This document shows, one piece after another, positions 40,601-48,824 of a stretch of 64,000 bases of DNA. This stretch comes from an uncultured Oscillibacter sp. (lineage in GTDB: Bacteria; Bacillota; Clostridia; Oscillospirales; Oscillospiraceae), in assembly GCA_910589315.1 (NCBI GenBank), contig CAJUTB010000011.1, positions 1 to 64,000 of the forward strand, given 5' to 3'. Position 1 is the stretch's first letter; the number at the start of each line of letters is the position of its first letter. The notes under the pieces are model-generated. The model did not search any database and was not told the origin of the DNA. It was given only the letters and a program-made list of their open reading frames with translations. The translations under genes and the position numbers were made by a program.

Positions 40601-41980
40601 ATGGATCGTTTTGGCATCAATGTGACTCTGAAACATACGCCTCCCCTGGACCCGGACTTCATCCCCCTTATGCGGTTCAACCGCGCTTTCCTGGCTTCGG
40701 CAAAAAAGCCGGTAGCCATTGCTGTGGAACGGGCTGACGGCCAGATGGCTTCTTGTCAAACCTTTATCCACGGCACGCCGGATAGGGCCCAGGCCGATCA
40801 TTACTACATCGAGCGGCTGGTGAAAACCCTCCTCTGGATGAAGGGCGGATTCAAAATCTATATCAGCGGTGACGAAGGTATTTACGAGTACCTGAAATCC
40901 GTCTACTGCGCCGGAGGACAGCAGGAATTTGACTGGGATTACATGGCAAACATCTTTGAGCATCCCTTTGAGGTGGCGTTGGTGGACGCCGTTCCAGCGG
41001 CCAAGGACGCACCCAAGGCCATCGGCGGCCATATGGAGGGCTGCCGTATCGGCTTCGATGCCGGCGGTTCTGACCGGAAGGTCTCCGCGGTCATCGACGG
41101 GGAAACGGTCTATTCCGAAGAAGAGGTCTGGTTCCCCAAAACCAACTCCGACCCAGATTATCATTATGACGGAATCGTCAGCGCCCTGAAGTCTGCCGCA
41201 GAGCATATGCCGCGGGTGGACGCTGTGGGCGTCAGCTCCGCCGGTGTGTTTATCAATAACCGGACTATGAGCGCGTCTTTGTTCCTCAAGGTTCCCAAAG
41301 AGATTTATGACGAAAAGGTCAAGGATATTTATATTCGAGCGATTCATGACACCTTTGGCGGCGTGCCTTACTGCGTCATCAATGACGGCGACGTTTCCGC
41401 TCTGGCCGGGGCGATCAGCTTGAATGACAACAGTGTTTTAGGCATTGCCATGGGCACCAGCGAGGCCGTGGGCTACGTGGACGAAGAAGGCCGTATTACC
41501 GGCTGGCTCAACGAGCTGGCGTTTGTTCCTGTGGACGCCCAGCCGGACGCCATGCGGGACGAGTGGAGCGGCGATATTGGCTGCGGCGTGAAATATTTCT
41601 CCCAGGACAGCGTGATCAAGCTGGCTCCCCGCGCAGGGATTCAGCTGGATGAAAGCGCGTCTCCTGCCGAGAAGCTGAAGGTTGTCCAGAAGCTGATGGC
41701 CGAGGGCAGTGACGCCGCTGCCAAGGTCTACGAATCCATCGGCGTTTATCTGGGCCATACGCTTGCTTATTACTATGAGCTGTACGGCTGCCGTCATGTA
41801 CTGCTGCTGGGCCGGGTTATGAGCGGCAGGGGCGGAGACCTGATTCTGGACACCGCAAAGAAGGTGCTGGCCGATGAATACCCGGAACTGACGGGCAAAA
41901 TTGTGCCCGAGCTGCCGGATGAAAAATTCCGCCGGGTTGGACAGTCCATGGCCGCTGCCAGTCTGCCGGAGATTTCATAA
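40601..41980 (+). CDS. ROK/ASKHA-type protein, putative sugar kinase or regulator
   Basis: A 459-residue protein of the actin-like ATPase superfamily. An N-terminal part of about 145 residues is followed by the phosphate motif IGFDAGGSDRKVSAV, AVGVSSAGVF, the catalytic-loop-like VINDGDVSALAGA and GIAMGTSEAVGYVD. The zinc-binding CxCGxxGCxE of true ROK proteins is missing, so substrate and activity are uncertain; it has no helix-turn-helix. AAAGGAG precedes the ATG. Single gene. Confidence 0.75.
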   Translation: MDRFGINVTLKHTPPLDPDFIPLMRFNRAFLASAKKPVAIAVERADGQMASCQTFIHGTPDRAQADHYYIERLVKTLLWMKGGFKIYISGDEGIYEYLKSVYCAGGQQEFDWDYMANIFEHPFEVALVDAVPAAKDAPKAIGGHMEGCRIGFDAGGSDRKVSAVIDGETVYSEEEVWFPKTNSDPDYHYDGIVSALKSAAEHMPRVDAVGVSSAGVFINNRTMSASLFLKVPKEIYDEKVKDIYIRAIHDTFGGVPYCVINDGDVSALAGAISLNDNSVLGIAMGTSEAVGYVDEEGRITGWLNELAFVPVDAQPDAMRDEWSGDIGCGVKYFSQDSVIKLAPRAGIQLDESASPAEKLKVVQKLMAEGSDAAAKVYESIGVYLGHTLAYYYELYGCRHVLLLGRVMSGRGGDLILDTAKKVLADEYPELTGKIVPELPDEKFRRVGQSMAAASLPEIS

Positions 41981-42018
41981 GACGCTTCCAAGCCTGTGCG
42001 GCTGAACAATCAGCGGTT

Positions 42019-42055
42019 CGCGCTCTTCTCCTTCTGTTTTGGGGAGAGGAGCGCG
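42019..42055. terminator. hairpin between the ROK-like and DUF2200 genes
   Basis: CGCGCTCTTCTCC (42019-42031) pairs with GGAGAGGAGCGCG (42043-42055) with one wobble. It lies between convergent genes and probably ends one or both, although T runs are weak. Confidence 0.45.
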
Positions 42056-42138
42056 TATTCGCGGAGACATTCCTGCTAAAAAGTGCGGAAGCGGTACGGG
42101 ATAAGCGGTTTTGCCGTTGAAGGGCCGCCGTTACGTTC

Positions 42139-42480
42139 TCAGTATTTTTCCATGGGTTTTCCTTTGGCCAGTTCATCAATCAGCTTGTCCAGATAGCGGA
42201 TTTCCCTCATGAGGGGGTCCTCGATTTCTTCTACCCGCACTCCGCAGACGGCGCCTTTTATCCGCTGGCGGTTTTCGTTCGGCGCGGGCGCGTTGCGGAA
42301 AAAATCACCGTAGGAAACTGCATCCCGGAAACACGCTGCGAGCATTTCGGGGCTGTATCCGGTCAGCCAGCAGATGATTTCGTTGACTTCTTCTCTGGTG
42401 CGGCCCTTCTTTTCCGCCTTGTCCACCAGAAGCTGATATACCTTTGGAAAACTCATTTGAAATACTTTATCGCTGTTCAT
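42139..42480 (-). CDS. DUF2200 family protein
   Basis: A 113-residue protein with the family features [23 protein letters not shown] by its ends (about 6-28), IICWLTGY, and [29 protein letters not shown] by its ends (about 80-108). Related proteins are found across Firmicutes; function unknown. GGAG lies before the ATG at 42480. Confidence 0.9.
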   Translation of the reverse strand: MNSDKVFQMSFPKVYQLLVDKAEKKGRTREEVNEIICWLTGYSPEMLAACFRDAVSYGDFFRNAPAPNENRQRIKGAVCGVRVEEIEDPLMREIRYLDKLIDELAKGKPMEKY

Positions 42481-42857
42481 GTTTATTTCTCCGCTCCTGT
42501 TTCGTAAGAGTGATAGAAAAAGTATAGCATATGCAGACGATGAAAGTAAAGAGAGGGCGGTTTTGCTCCGAGCTTACACGCGGAAGAAGGGGAGATCAAT
42601 CGCCAAGGATTTGGAAGGGAGGATTTGCGGCTTTCCTTCTGGGGAGTGAACGACAGGCTTTGTCCGATGCGTTTGGGAAAATACGGTTCCGTCTGCGGCG
42701 GCGGAGACGCAAGGCGTGGCCCTCAAGCTGCGGAAAAAGAGGAACGGGTAAATTTAAGACTTTTTTAACAATTGACGCTGGTTTGCTTAACAACTTTCCG
42801 GTATCTTAATACTTGCAAGAGACAAAACTTCTTTTCATCCAATCTTCCTAAACCATA
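42481..42857. other. intergenic stretch without a convincing gene
   Basis: An open frame of 92 codons at 42531-42809 has no ribosome binding site and an Arg-rich low-complexity product, so it is not called. No RNA gene was recognised. Confidence 0.45.
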
Positions 42858-42896
42858 AGGGAGCGGGTCTGCCGAAGGGCGGACCCGCTTTCCTTG
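42858..42896. terminator. strong hairpin, probable terminator
   Basis: AGCGGGTCTGCC pairs with GGCGGACCCGCT around GAAG, flanked by AAGGG and TTTCCTT. It stands alone in a gene-free region upstream of the structured leader. Confidence 0.55.
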
Positions 42897-42932
42897 CTCT
42901 GGCAGGATGCGTAAAATTTCCCAGACGGTCTA

Positions 42933-42961
42933 TTGTTTTTTGTAGAATGTGCCGATATATA
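42933..42961 (+). promoter_or_regulatory. promoter of the leader/coiled-coil gene
   Basis: TTGTTT (42933-42938) and TATATA (42956-42961) are 17 bases apart. Transcription near 42968 would give a leader of about 150 bases. Confidence 0.55.
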
Positions 42962-42990
42962 TAACAAAAGGATTTTTCCAAAACGCACAC

Positions 42991-43052
42991 GGGGCCTGCC
43001 AAGGGAAAACCTTGGTGAGACAACCCGTGAAAGCGGCCGGCCGTCAGGCCCC
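42991..43052 (+). ncRNA. structured 5' leader, candidate regulatory RNA
   Basis: GGGGCCTG (42991-42998) and CAGGCCCC (43045-43052) form a perfect closing helix. Inside is a CCAAGG-GAAAA-CCTTGG hairpin (42999-43015), an unpaired TGAGACAACCCGTGAAAG joint and a GCGGCCGGCCG segment. This multi-branch layout 65 bases before a start codon is riboswitch-like. It does not match the c-di-GMP, cobalamin, glycine, guanidine or purine riboswitch cores I know. Confidence 0.45.
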
Positions 43053-43116
43053 CTAAACCGCTTGAAATTTCCGGGGAATTTTTGACGTTTTCGTTTATCA
43101 GATCAGGAGGATTGCA

Positions 43117-43839
43117 ATGGACGTTACAAGCGTACCAGCAGCGGCTCCGCAGGTCCAGCCGCAAACCGCTCCCGCCGCGAGGGAGACACCAACTAGTTCG
43201 CCCAGCAGCCGCGAAGAGAAAACGCTCTATGAAATGATGCGGGACGCACAAGAGAAAATCGGCGCGCACAAGGACCGCCTGAAAGCCGCAAAGCCAAAGG
43301 TTCAATATGGGGATGTGCCCATGATGGCCTATTCCCGCCTCTCCCGCGCCAGAAACCGCGCCCAGGTAAACGCCGCGGCAGGCTACGCCCGGCGGCAGAT
43401 CGCCCGGCTCAAGGCCGCCAAGCACACCGACAGCGACAACGCCAAGCAAATCCAGGCCGCCATCAACCAGCTGCAAAAGGCCGTCACCCGCGCCGGGAAG
43501 AAAAACCGGGAGCTGGACCGGGAAAAACTGGCGGAGTCCCGGCAAAAAAAGCTGGAAGCCGAACACCGTACCCGGCAGGCCCAGCGGGAGCGGCTGGAGC
43601 TGCGCCGCAAACAGGCCGCACGGATGCTCCGGGAATCCGGCTACGTGCGGGAAGCGGAAATCGACAAACGGATGCAGTCGCACATCGCCGCCACACAGGC
43701 GGAGCTGCGGAATCAGGCGCAGTCGCTGTCCGCCGCGTTTCAGCCGTCGCCGGAGGCGGTGGCGCAGGAATACGCCGCGGTCCAGGCTTCCGCTGCGCCG
43801 GAGGCGGTCGCGGGGGGCGGGCTGGATTTGCAGGCGTAA
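43117..43839 (+). CDS. hypothetical coiled-coil protein
   Basis: A 240-residue Ala/Gln/Arg-rich protein. Residues 1-33 are Pro/Ser/Thr-rich and disordered; about 35-205 are long charged helices with repeated K/R/E/Q, a probable coiled coil; the C-terminus is Ala/Gly-rich. No signal peptide. AGGAGG precedes the ATG. Unrecognised; the low-complexity helix makes homology-based guesses unsafe. It is preceded by a structured leader. Confidence 0.7.
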   Translation: MDVTSVPAAAPQVQPQTAPAARETPTSSPSSREEKTLYEMMRDAQEKIGAHKDRLKAAKPKVQYGDVPMMAYSRLSRARNRAQVNAAAGYARRQIARLKAAKHTDSDNAKQIQAAINQLQKAVTRAGKKNRELDREKLAESRQKKLEAEHRTRQAQRERLELRRKQAARMLRESGYVREAEIDKRMQSHIAATQAELRNQAQSLSAAFQPSPEAVAQEYAAVQASAAPEAVAGGGLDLQA

Positions 43840-43867
43840 AGTATTTGCAAAAAAAGGAAGTTGAACG

Positions 43868-45097
43868 ATGAAAACAGAACGCGCTTATTCCAGTGTTGCC
43901 GTCACGCCGAAGGCAGAAGCCGCTGTCCGGCGCGGGCATCCCTGGGTTTATGATGCGGAAATCACCGCTGTTTCCGGCGTGCCGGAGAACGGCGGCTATG
44001 TAGATGTATTGGGGAAGAAAGGGCAGTATCTGGGCACCGGGTTTTTCTCCGGGGCGTCGAAAATCCGGGTCCGGCTGCTCACCCGCAACGCCAACGACCG
44101 CCTTGACGCCGCTTTTTGGGAACGAAAGCTCCGCTGGGCCTGGGAGTACCGGAAAACCGTCCTGGCACCGGAGGACCTGGACGCCTGCCGGATTATTTTC
44201 GGAGAGGCGGACGCCTTCCCCGGACTGACGGTGGACAAGTTCCATGATCTCCTCTGCGTACAGGTTCTGTCCGCAGGCATGGAGCGGGTCAAGGGCGAGC
44301 TGCTGCCCCTGCTGGTGCGGATTCTGCGGGAGGATGGACAGGAGGTCCGAGGCGTTTATGAACGGAACGACGCCGCGCTTCGGGAAAAGGAGGGCCTGAC
44401 GAAATACAAGGGCTGGTTTGTCCTGCCGGACGAGGCCCCGCCGGAACGTGCAGTGACGGAGATTGTGGAAAACGGCGTCAAATATTTGGTGGATGTGGAA
44501 AACGGGCAGAAAACCGGCTTTTTCCTCGACCAGAAATACAACCGCCGGGCCGTGGCGCGTCTAGCGAAGGGCCGGACGGTGCTGGACTGTTTTACCCACA
44601 CTGGCTCTTTCGCGCTCAACGCCGCATTGGGCGGCGCGGAGCATGTGACGGCGGTAGACGTATCCGAAGCGGCGGTGGAGCTGGCCCGGGCGAACGTGGA
44701 ACGAAACGGGCTGTCCGGCGTGGTGGACTGTATGGCGGCCAATGTGTTTGACCTTCTGCCCGCGCTGGAAAAGGAACCGTCCCGCTATGATTTTATTATT
44801 TTGGACCCGCCCGCGTTCACCAAGTCCCGGAAAACCGTTGCCAACGCCATGTCCGGATACAAGGAAATCAACTACCGGGCCATGAAACTCCTGCCCCGCG
44901 GGGGCTATCTGGCGACCTGCTCCTGCTCCCACTTTGCGTCGGAGAAAAAATTCATTGCCATGCTGGAAGCCGCCGCGAAAGATGCAAATGTCCGGCTGCG
45001 GCAGATCGAGGCGCGGCAGCAGAGTGCGGACCATCCGATTCTCTGGGGCGTGGAGGAGACGAATTATTTGAAATTTTATCTGTTTCAGGTGGTTTGA
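43868..45097 (+). CDS. class I SAM-dependent rRNA (cytosine-C5) methyltransferase, RlmI-like
   Basis: A 409-residue methyltransferase. An N-terminal PUA-like domain (about 10-75, with RRGHPWVYDAEI) is followed by an EEHUD-like region with FGEADAFPGLTVDKF, and a Rossmann methyltransferase: VLDCFTHTGSFALNAALGGA, VTAVDVSEAAVELA, and the catalytic FIILDPPAFTKS plus CSCSH. This is the RlmI/YwbD family that methylates 23S rRNA. AAAAAAGGAAG lies before the ATG. Confidence 0.93.
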   Translation: MKTERAYSSVAVTPKAEAAVRRGHPWVYDAEITAVSGVPENGGYVDVLGKKGQYLGTGFFSGASKIRVRLLTRNANDRLDAAFWERKLRWAWEYRKTVLAPEDLDACRIIFGEADAFPGLTVDKFHDLLCVQVLSAGMERVKGELLPLLVRILREDGQEVRGVYERNDAALREKEGLTKYKGWFVLPDEAPPERAVTEIVENGVKYLVDVENGQKTGFFLDQKYNRRAVARLAKGRTVLDCFTHTGSFALNAALGGAEHVTAVDVSEAAVELARANVERNGLSGVVDCMAANVFDLLPALEKEPSRYDFIILDPPAFTKSRKTVANAMSGYKEINYRAMKLLPRGGYLATCSCSHFASEKKFIAMLEAAAKDANVRLRQIEARQQSADHPILWGVEETNYLKFYLFQVV

Positions 45098-45111
45098 GCG
45101 GAGTAATTTCC

Positions 45112-45149
45112 CCTTGCATTTCGTTTATACGCACAGAAATGCAAGGAGG
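45112..45149 (+). promoter_or_regulatory. hairpin masking a ribosome binding site
   Basis: CCTTGCATTTC (45112-45122) pairs perfectly with GAAATGCAAGG (45136-45146). The right arm contains the start of the AAGGAGGG ribosome binding site of the following gene, and TTCC/GGGAA can extend the helix across the rest. The hairpin would restrict translation until melted or unfolded. Confidence 0.6.
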
Positions 45150-45158
45150 GAATTTTCA

Positions 45159-45866
45159 ATGGTCAAAGAACAGGAACGAAAATTATTCGACCGCTGGCAG
45201 TCCGAGCAAAAACGCCTTTTCTTCATCCGGGACGGCGTGTTTGACGAGGAAACCTGGAACGCCGAGCCGCTGAAAATCACATTTGTGCTCAAAGAAGCCG
45301 ACTGGCCGAACGTCAACCGCGATATGTGCCGCCATGTGCTCTGCGGCCGCAGTCCCACCGTCTGGAAAACCTGGAACAACGTTGCCCGCTGGACGAAGGG
45401 CCTGCTGGAAGGCGGCGGCTATCCGCGGAACGTTTCCGAGGCGGAACGGGTACGGCTTTTGGCCCGGGTGAGTTTTTTGAACTTGAAAAAGGCAGGCGGC
45501 GGACGCAGGGCGAATCCGAAGGAAATCCGCAAAGCCGCCCGGCAAGACGCCGCATTGCTCCGAGAGCAGCTTCTTCTTTACCATCCGGACCTGATCGTTT
45601 GCTGCGGCAAAGGACTGGTTGCGGACGTTCTTGAAAAAGAAGTCCTTCAGCGGCCGGATTTATTCGGTCCTTATCTTTCGGCCCAGGACCATGAGGAGCT
45701 GGACGGGATTTCCTGCTTCTATACCCGCTTTCCCGGCAAAGAGCGGCTGACGCCGGCGGTGGATTTCTGCCACCCGGAATGGATAGCAGGCGGACACGCA
45801 CGCTGGCAGGCGGATTATGAAAAGATGAAGACCCTCCGCGCCGTTCTCCTGCCGCCGGTGGTTTAA
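45159..45866 (+). CDS. hypothetical protein, possibly uracil-DNA-glycosylase-like fold
   Basis: A 235-residue protein. The segments LKITFVLKEADWP, VSFLNLKKAGGGR and LLREQLLLYHPDLIVCCGKG resemble the strand order of uracil-DNA glycosylase-like folds (compare the true family-4 enzyme encoded 600 bases downstream), but the catalytic motifs of UDG are not clear. The ribosome binding site AAGGAGGG before the ATG at 45159 is inside a hairpin. Its stop overlaps the stop of the convergent gene. Confidence 0.6.
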   Translation: MVKEQERKLFDRWQSEQKRLFFIRDGVFDEETWNAEPLKITFVLKEADWPNVNRDMCRHVLCGRSPTVWKTWNNVARWTKGLLEGGGYPRNVSEAERVRLLARVSFLNLKKAGGGRRANPKEIRKAARQDAALLREQLLLYHPDLIVCCGKGLVADVLEKEVLQRPDLFGPYLSAQDHEELDGISCFYTRFPGKERLTPAVDFCHPEWIAGGHARWQADYEKMKTLRAVLLPPVV

Positions 45867-46381
45867 GCGGAAAAAGCGGTCCGCAGACCGTGCAGGTCTC
45901 CCGTGGCCCGCAGAAACCAGACGGTGCATACGGCGTCGGCGGTGAACAGGAGCAGAAACGCGTATGCAAGCCCCGGCGGAAGCGCGTCCGCCAGGGCCGC
46001 CGCCAGAGGCTGTATAAACCGCACCGTTCCTGCTGTCAAAACGCCCCACGCCAGGGAAAAGGGCAAACATACCCGTCCGTTGAGATTTCCGGGAACCTGG
46101 GAGTAATCCCAAAACCAAACGCCCAGCAGTTTATCACAGGCCCAGTGATACCCATATTCTACCGCCGTAGCGGCCAGGCCGCCCCAGATAACCAGAAGCT
46201 GCCAGTTCATTTCCGGCAGGGCCAGAACCGCCAGCATCCCAAAGCCGTAAACTGGACACAGCGGAAGCAGCAAAAAACACCGCCGTCCCTGAAACTCCGC
46301 CCGGCTGACGGCGGCAAACGCCCGCTCCAACATCCAGCCGAGGAAGCTGTAAAACCAAAAATACCAGAGCCATTTTTCCAA
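45863..46381 (-). CDS. CmpB-type membrane protein (putative ABC transporter permease family)
   Basis: A 172-residue integral membrane protein with about five helices. The start YFWFYSFLGWMLERAFA and the segment RRCFLLLPLCPVYGFGML, plus WFWDYSQVPGNLNGRVCLPFSLAWG by its ends near 92-112, are hallmarks of the family annotated as CmpB (PF06541-like). The role is not known. The ATG at 46381 has no strong ribosome binding site beyond GGGAGGG. Confidence 0.85.
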   Translation of the reverse strand: MEKWLWYFWFYSFLGWMLERAFAAVSRAEFQGRRCFLLLPLCPVYGFGMLAVLALPEMNWQLLVIWGGLAATAVEYGYHWACDKLLGVWFWDYSQVPGNLNGRVCLPFSLAWGVLTAGTVRFIQPLAAALADALPPGLAYAFLLLFTADAVCTVWFLRATGDLHGLRTAFSA

Positions 46382-46433
46382 AGCGATCCCTCCCCATCAC
46401 AGTGTTTCCCAGGGAAAGAAGGCTATCCGCCTC

Positions 46434-46462
46434 TTGCGCTGGGAGATATTTCATGGTATACT
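46434..46462 (+). promoter_or_regulatory. promoter of the UDG gene
   Basis: TTGCGC (46434-46439) and TATACT (46457-46462) are 17 bases apart, 29 bases before the start. Confidence 0.65.
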
Positions 46463-46491
46463 GACAGAAAACGACAGGAGGTAACACAGGT

Positions 46492-47061
46492 ATGGACACT
46501 TGGGAGAGCCTGCGGGCGGAATGCCTGACCTGCCAGGGCTGTTCTCTGGCGGAGACACGGACGAATGTGGTGTTTGGCGACGGCGCGGAGGACGCCGAGA
46601 TCTTGTTCATTGGCGAAGGTCCCGGACAGCATGAAGACGAACAGGGAAAACCCTTCGTCGGCCGTGCGGGAAAGCTGCTGGACGATATGCTGGAAATGGT
46701 CAACCTGGACCGGACGAAAGTGTATATCGCCAATATTGTCAAGTGCCGTCCTCCCCAGAACCGGGACCCGCTGAACGTGGAGCAGGACGCCTGCATAGAC
46801 TGGCTGCGCCGTCAGACGGCTTTGCTTCGGCCGAAAATTATCGTCTGCCTGGGCCGCATCGCCGCGAAGTCCATCATCAAGAAAGATTACCGCATTACGG
46901 CGGAGCATGGACAGTGGTTTGAAAAGAACGGCGTGCAGATGACTGCAATTTACCATCCGGCCGCTTTGCTGCGGGATGTGAGCAAGCGGCCCGATACGTT
47001 TGAGGATATGAAATCCATCCTGGCAAAAGCAAAGGAGCTTTGCGAACATACGGAGTTTTAA
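46492..47061 (+). CDS. uracil-DNA glycosylase, family 4
   Basis: A 189-residue Fe-S glycosylase that removes uracil from DNA. The cluster ligands are Cys in CLTCQGC near the N-terminus and in VKCRPP and CIDWL; the catalytic motif GEGPGQHEDEQGKPFVGRAG and the second motif HPAALLRD are plain. AGGAGG is ten bases before the ATG. Followed by a terminator. Confidence 0.96.
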   Translation: MDTWESLRAECLTCQGCSLAETRTNVVFGDGAEDAEILFIGEGPGQHEDEQGKPFVGRAGKLLDDMLEMVNLDRTKVYIANIVKCRPPQNRDPLNVEQDACIDWLRRQTALLRPKIIVCLGRIAAKSIIKKDYRITAEHGQWFEKNGVQMTAIYHPAALLRDVSKRPDTFEDMKSILAKAKELCEHTEF

Positions 47062-47066
47062 CGGGG

Positions 47067-47102
47067 TCCCGCGCCTAGAGGTGGGAGGGCGCGGGATTTT
47101 TT
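47067..47102 (+). terminator. terminator of the UDG gene
   Basis: TCCCGCGCC (47067-47075) pairs perfectly with GGCGCGGGA (47088-47096), followed by TTTTTT. Confidence 0.88.
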
Positions 47103-47110
47103 CGGCAAAA

Positions 47111-47164
47111 TTGTAAACTTACTTATAAAAATAGGTTGACAACTATGGGGAGTTGCGGTATGAT
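47111..47164 (+). promoter_or_regulatory. bioY promoter with BirA operator
   Basis: TTGTAAAC (47111-47118) and GTTGACAA (47135-47142) form an inverted pair 16 bases apart, the form of a BirA (biotin repressor) operator. The right half overlaps the -35 TTGACA (47136-47141), which is 17 bases from TATGAT (47159-47164). Biotin-loaded BirA would block this promoter. Confidence 0.8.
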
Positions 47165-47198
47165 GGCCTCAGAATCAAAAAGGAGGCTTTTGACCGTT

Positions 47199-47771
47199 AT
47201 GACTTCACCGACTCCCACCCCCGCCGCATCCCGGCTGCGGACCCTGGACCTGACGTATATCGCCTTGTTTACCGGTCTGATGGCGGCGGGCGCATGGATT
47301 TCCGTACCCGTCCCCGCGCCGCTGATCGAATTCACAATGCAGACCTTTGCCATTTTTATGGCTCTGGCGGTCCTGGGCGGACGCCGGGGAACCTACGCCG
47401 TAACGGCCTATCTTCTGCTGGGCGCAGTGGGCGCGCCGGTGTTTGCCGGATTTCGCGGCGGGTTGGGCGTGATGCTGGGGGCCACCGGCGGCTATATCGT
47501 TGGGTTTCTCGTCCAGGCGTTGCTGTACTGGGCGGTTACCGCCCGGCTGGGAGAATCGCTGCCGGTTAAAACGCTGGCCTGCGTCGCGGGACTGGCGGTT
47601 CTGTATGCCTTTGGAACGGCTTGGTATGTGGTTTTCTACACGCGCGCTTCCAGCCCTGTGAGCATCTTGACAGCTTTGGGCTACTGCGTGTTTCCCTTCA
47701 TCGTGCCGGACCTTCTGAAATTAGGACTGGCACTGGTGCTTTCCCGCCGAATCAGCGGGCTGTTGAAATAA
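47199..47771 (+). CDS. bioY: biotin transporter BioY
   Basis: A 190-residue S component of the energy-coupling-factor transporter for biotin, with about six helices. The family signature MQTFAIFMALAVLGGRRGTYA by its ends (about 47-67), AYLLLGAVGAPVFAGFRGG and GATGGYIVGF is visible. The ATG at 47199 is twelve bases from AGGAGG; a TTG at 47190 is an alternative start. No EcfA/EcfT gene is adjacent. Confidence 0.93.
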   Translation: MTSPTPTPAASRLRTLDLTYIALFTGLMAAGAWISVPVPAPLIEFTMQTFAIFMALAVLGGRRGTYAVTAYLLLGAVGAPVFAGFRGGLGVMLGATGGYIVGFLVQALLYWAVTARLGESLPVKTLACVAGLAVLYAFGTAWYVVFYTRASSPVSILTALGYCVFPFIVPDLLKLGLALVLSRRISGLLK

Positions 47772-47774
47772 ATG

Positions 47775-47811
47775 AAAGAGACCGTTTCCTTTTGAAACGG
47801 TCTCTTTTTTA
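47775..47811. terminator. bidirectional terminator between bioY and the LysR gene
   Basis: AAAGAGACCGTTTC (47775-47788) pairs perfectly with GAAACGGTCTCTTT (47794-47807), followed by TTT. On the minus strand it begins at the LysR stop codon. Confidence 0.88.
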
Positions 47812-48714
47812 TCCAGATTCCTCCCCGCCGCATGGACCGCGCAGGTTCTCCCGCAGAAGGCGGAGAAATAATTCCATAGCCGGATTTTTCCACCGGTCTT
47901 TCCGCCACGCGCACAACGCCGGAAGCCGCAGGCCCGAAACGGGCGCGTCCAGTTCCAGGAGAGTCCCGGCGGCCAGCTCCTCTTTTGCCACAAAACGGGG
48001 CAGAAACGTAAATCCCAGGTTGGACATCACACAGCGTTTGATGGTTTCAATGCTCCAAAGTTCCAAGGTTTCATCCAGCGTGATATTCCGCCCCTGCAAG
48101 TACGCTTCCAGACGGCGGCGGAAAATGCTGTCCGGTTCGTCGGTGACGAGGGAAACGGGCTTGTTCTGACCCGGCGTCACAAAATCGGGGCTGGAAAAAT
48201 CCGGCGCGGCCAGCAGAACGATTTCATATTCCCCCAGGGACTCTACCTCCAGTGCGTCCCGGCTCCAATCCATGTCGTAGCCAACGCCAAGATCGCAGTT
48301 CCCGAGGCGCACGTTTTCGGCAATTTGCAGACAGTTACGGCTGCGGAGGATCAGCCGTACCTGTGGGGCCTCGGCCCGAAAAGTCCGAATCACCCCCTGC
48401 ATCTGATAACACAGCAGGGTTTCCGCCATGTCTACCCGGAGGATTCCGGCCGGACGCTGGTTTGCACGGCCAATTTCCAGCAGACGGTCCGCCGCGGACA
48501 GGAGTTCCCGGGCCTGTTCCAGTGCCTGACGGCCTGTTTCCGTCAGAACCATCCGCCGCCCCTCTCGCTCGAACAGCGGCACGCCGAGCGATTCCTCCAG
48601 CTTCTGGATCTGGGTGGTGACGGTGGACTGTGTGTAACCCAGCGATTCCGCCGCACGCTGGTAACTGCCCTGGTCCACGACGGCACGAAATGTCCGCAGG
48701 TGTTTCAATTCCAT
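47809..48714 (-). CDS. LysR family transcriptional regulator
   Basis: A 301-residue regulator. Residues 1-60 are the winged helix (LRTFRAVVDQGSYQRAAESL, then STVTTQIQKLEESLGVPLFER); the rest is the two-lobed effector domain. It is divergent from a LysE-type exporter and separated by 110 bases, the usual sign that it controls that gene. Confidence 0.94.
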   Translation of the reverse strand: MELKHLRTFRAVVDQGSYQRAAESLGYTQSTVTTQIQKLEESLGVPLFEREGRRMVLTETGRQALEQARELLSAADRLLEIGRANQRPAGILRVDMAETLLCYQMQGVIRTFRAEAPQVRLILRSRNCLQIAENVRLGNCDLGVGYDMDWSRDALEVESLGEYEIVLLAAPDFSSPDFVTPGQNKPVSLVTDEPDSIFRRRLEAYLQGRNITLDETLELWSIETIKRCVMSNLGFTFLPRFVAKEELAAGTLLELDAPVSGLRLPALCAWRKDRWKNPAMELFLRLLRENLRGPCGGEESG

Positions 48715-48740
48715 TTCGCACCTCTTTCATTGGTTTTTTC

Positions 48741-48794
48741 GATAGTATATATCAAAAACTTTCGCTTTTCAAATGAATTTTTCTCTGCTATGAT
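48741..48794 (+). promoter_or_regulatory. LysR/LysE intergenic control region
   Basis: GATA-GTATA-TATC (48741-48753) is an inverted repeat of the T-N11-A type recognised by LysR proteins. The exporter promoter has a good -10 TATGAT (48789-48794) but a poor -35 TTTTCA (48766-48771), consistent with dependence on an activator. Confidence 0.5.
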
Positions 48795-48824
48795 AGGTCC
48801 ATCTCAAAAAAGGATGTGCCTGTC

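Noticed and set aside
40601..41980. true ROK kinase assignment
   Set aside because: The zinc-binding ROK signature is absent; only the ASKHA-like core is visible, so the call is kept general.
42531..42809. 92-codon open frame in the gap before the structured leader
   Set aside because: No ribosome binding site and an Arg-rich product without pattern; more likely chance.
42991..43052. c-di-GMP or cobalamin riboswitch
   Set aside because: The conserved cores of these classes (for c-di-GMP-I the GGGACGCAAAGCC segment, for cobalamin the CCGCAACTG region) are missing, so only an unassigned structured leader is reported.
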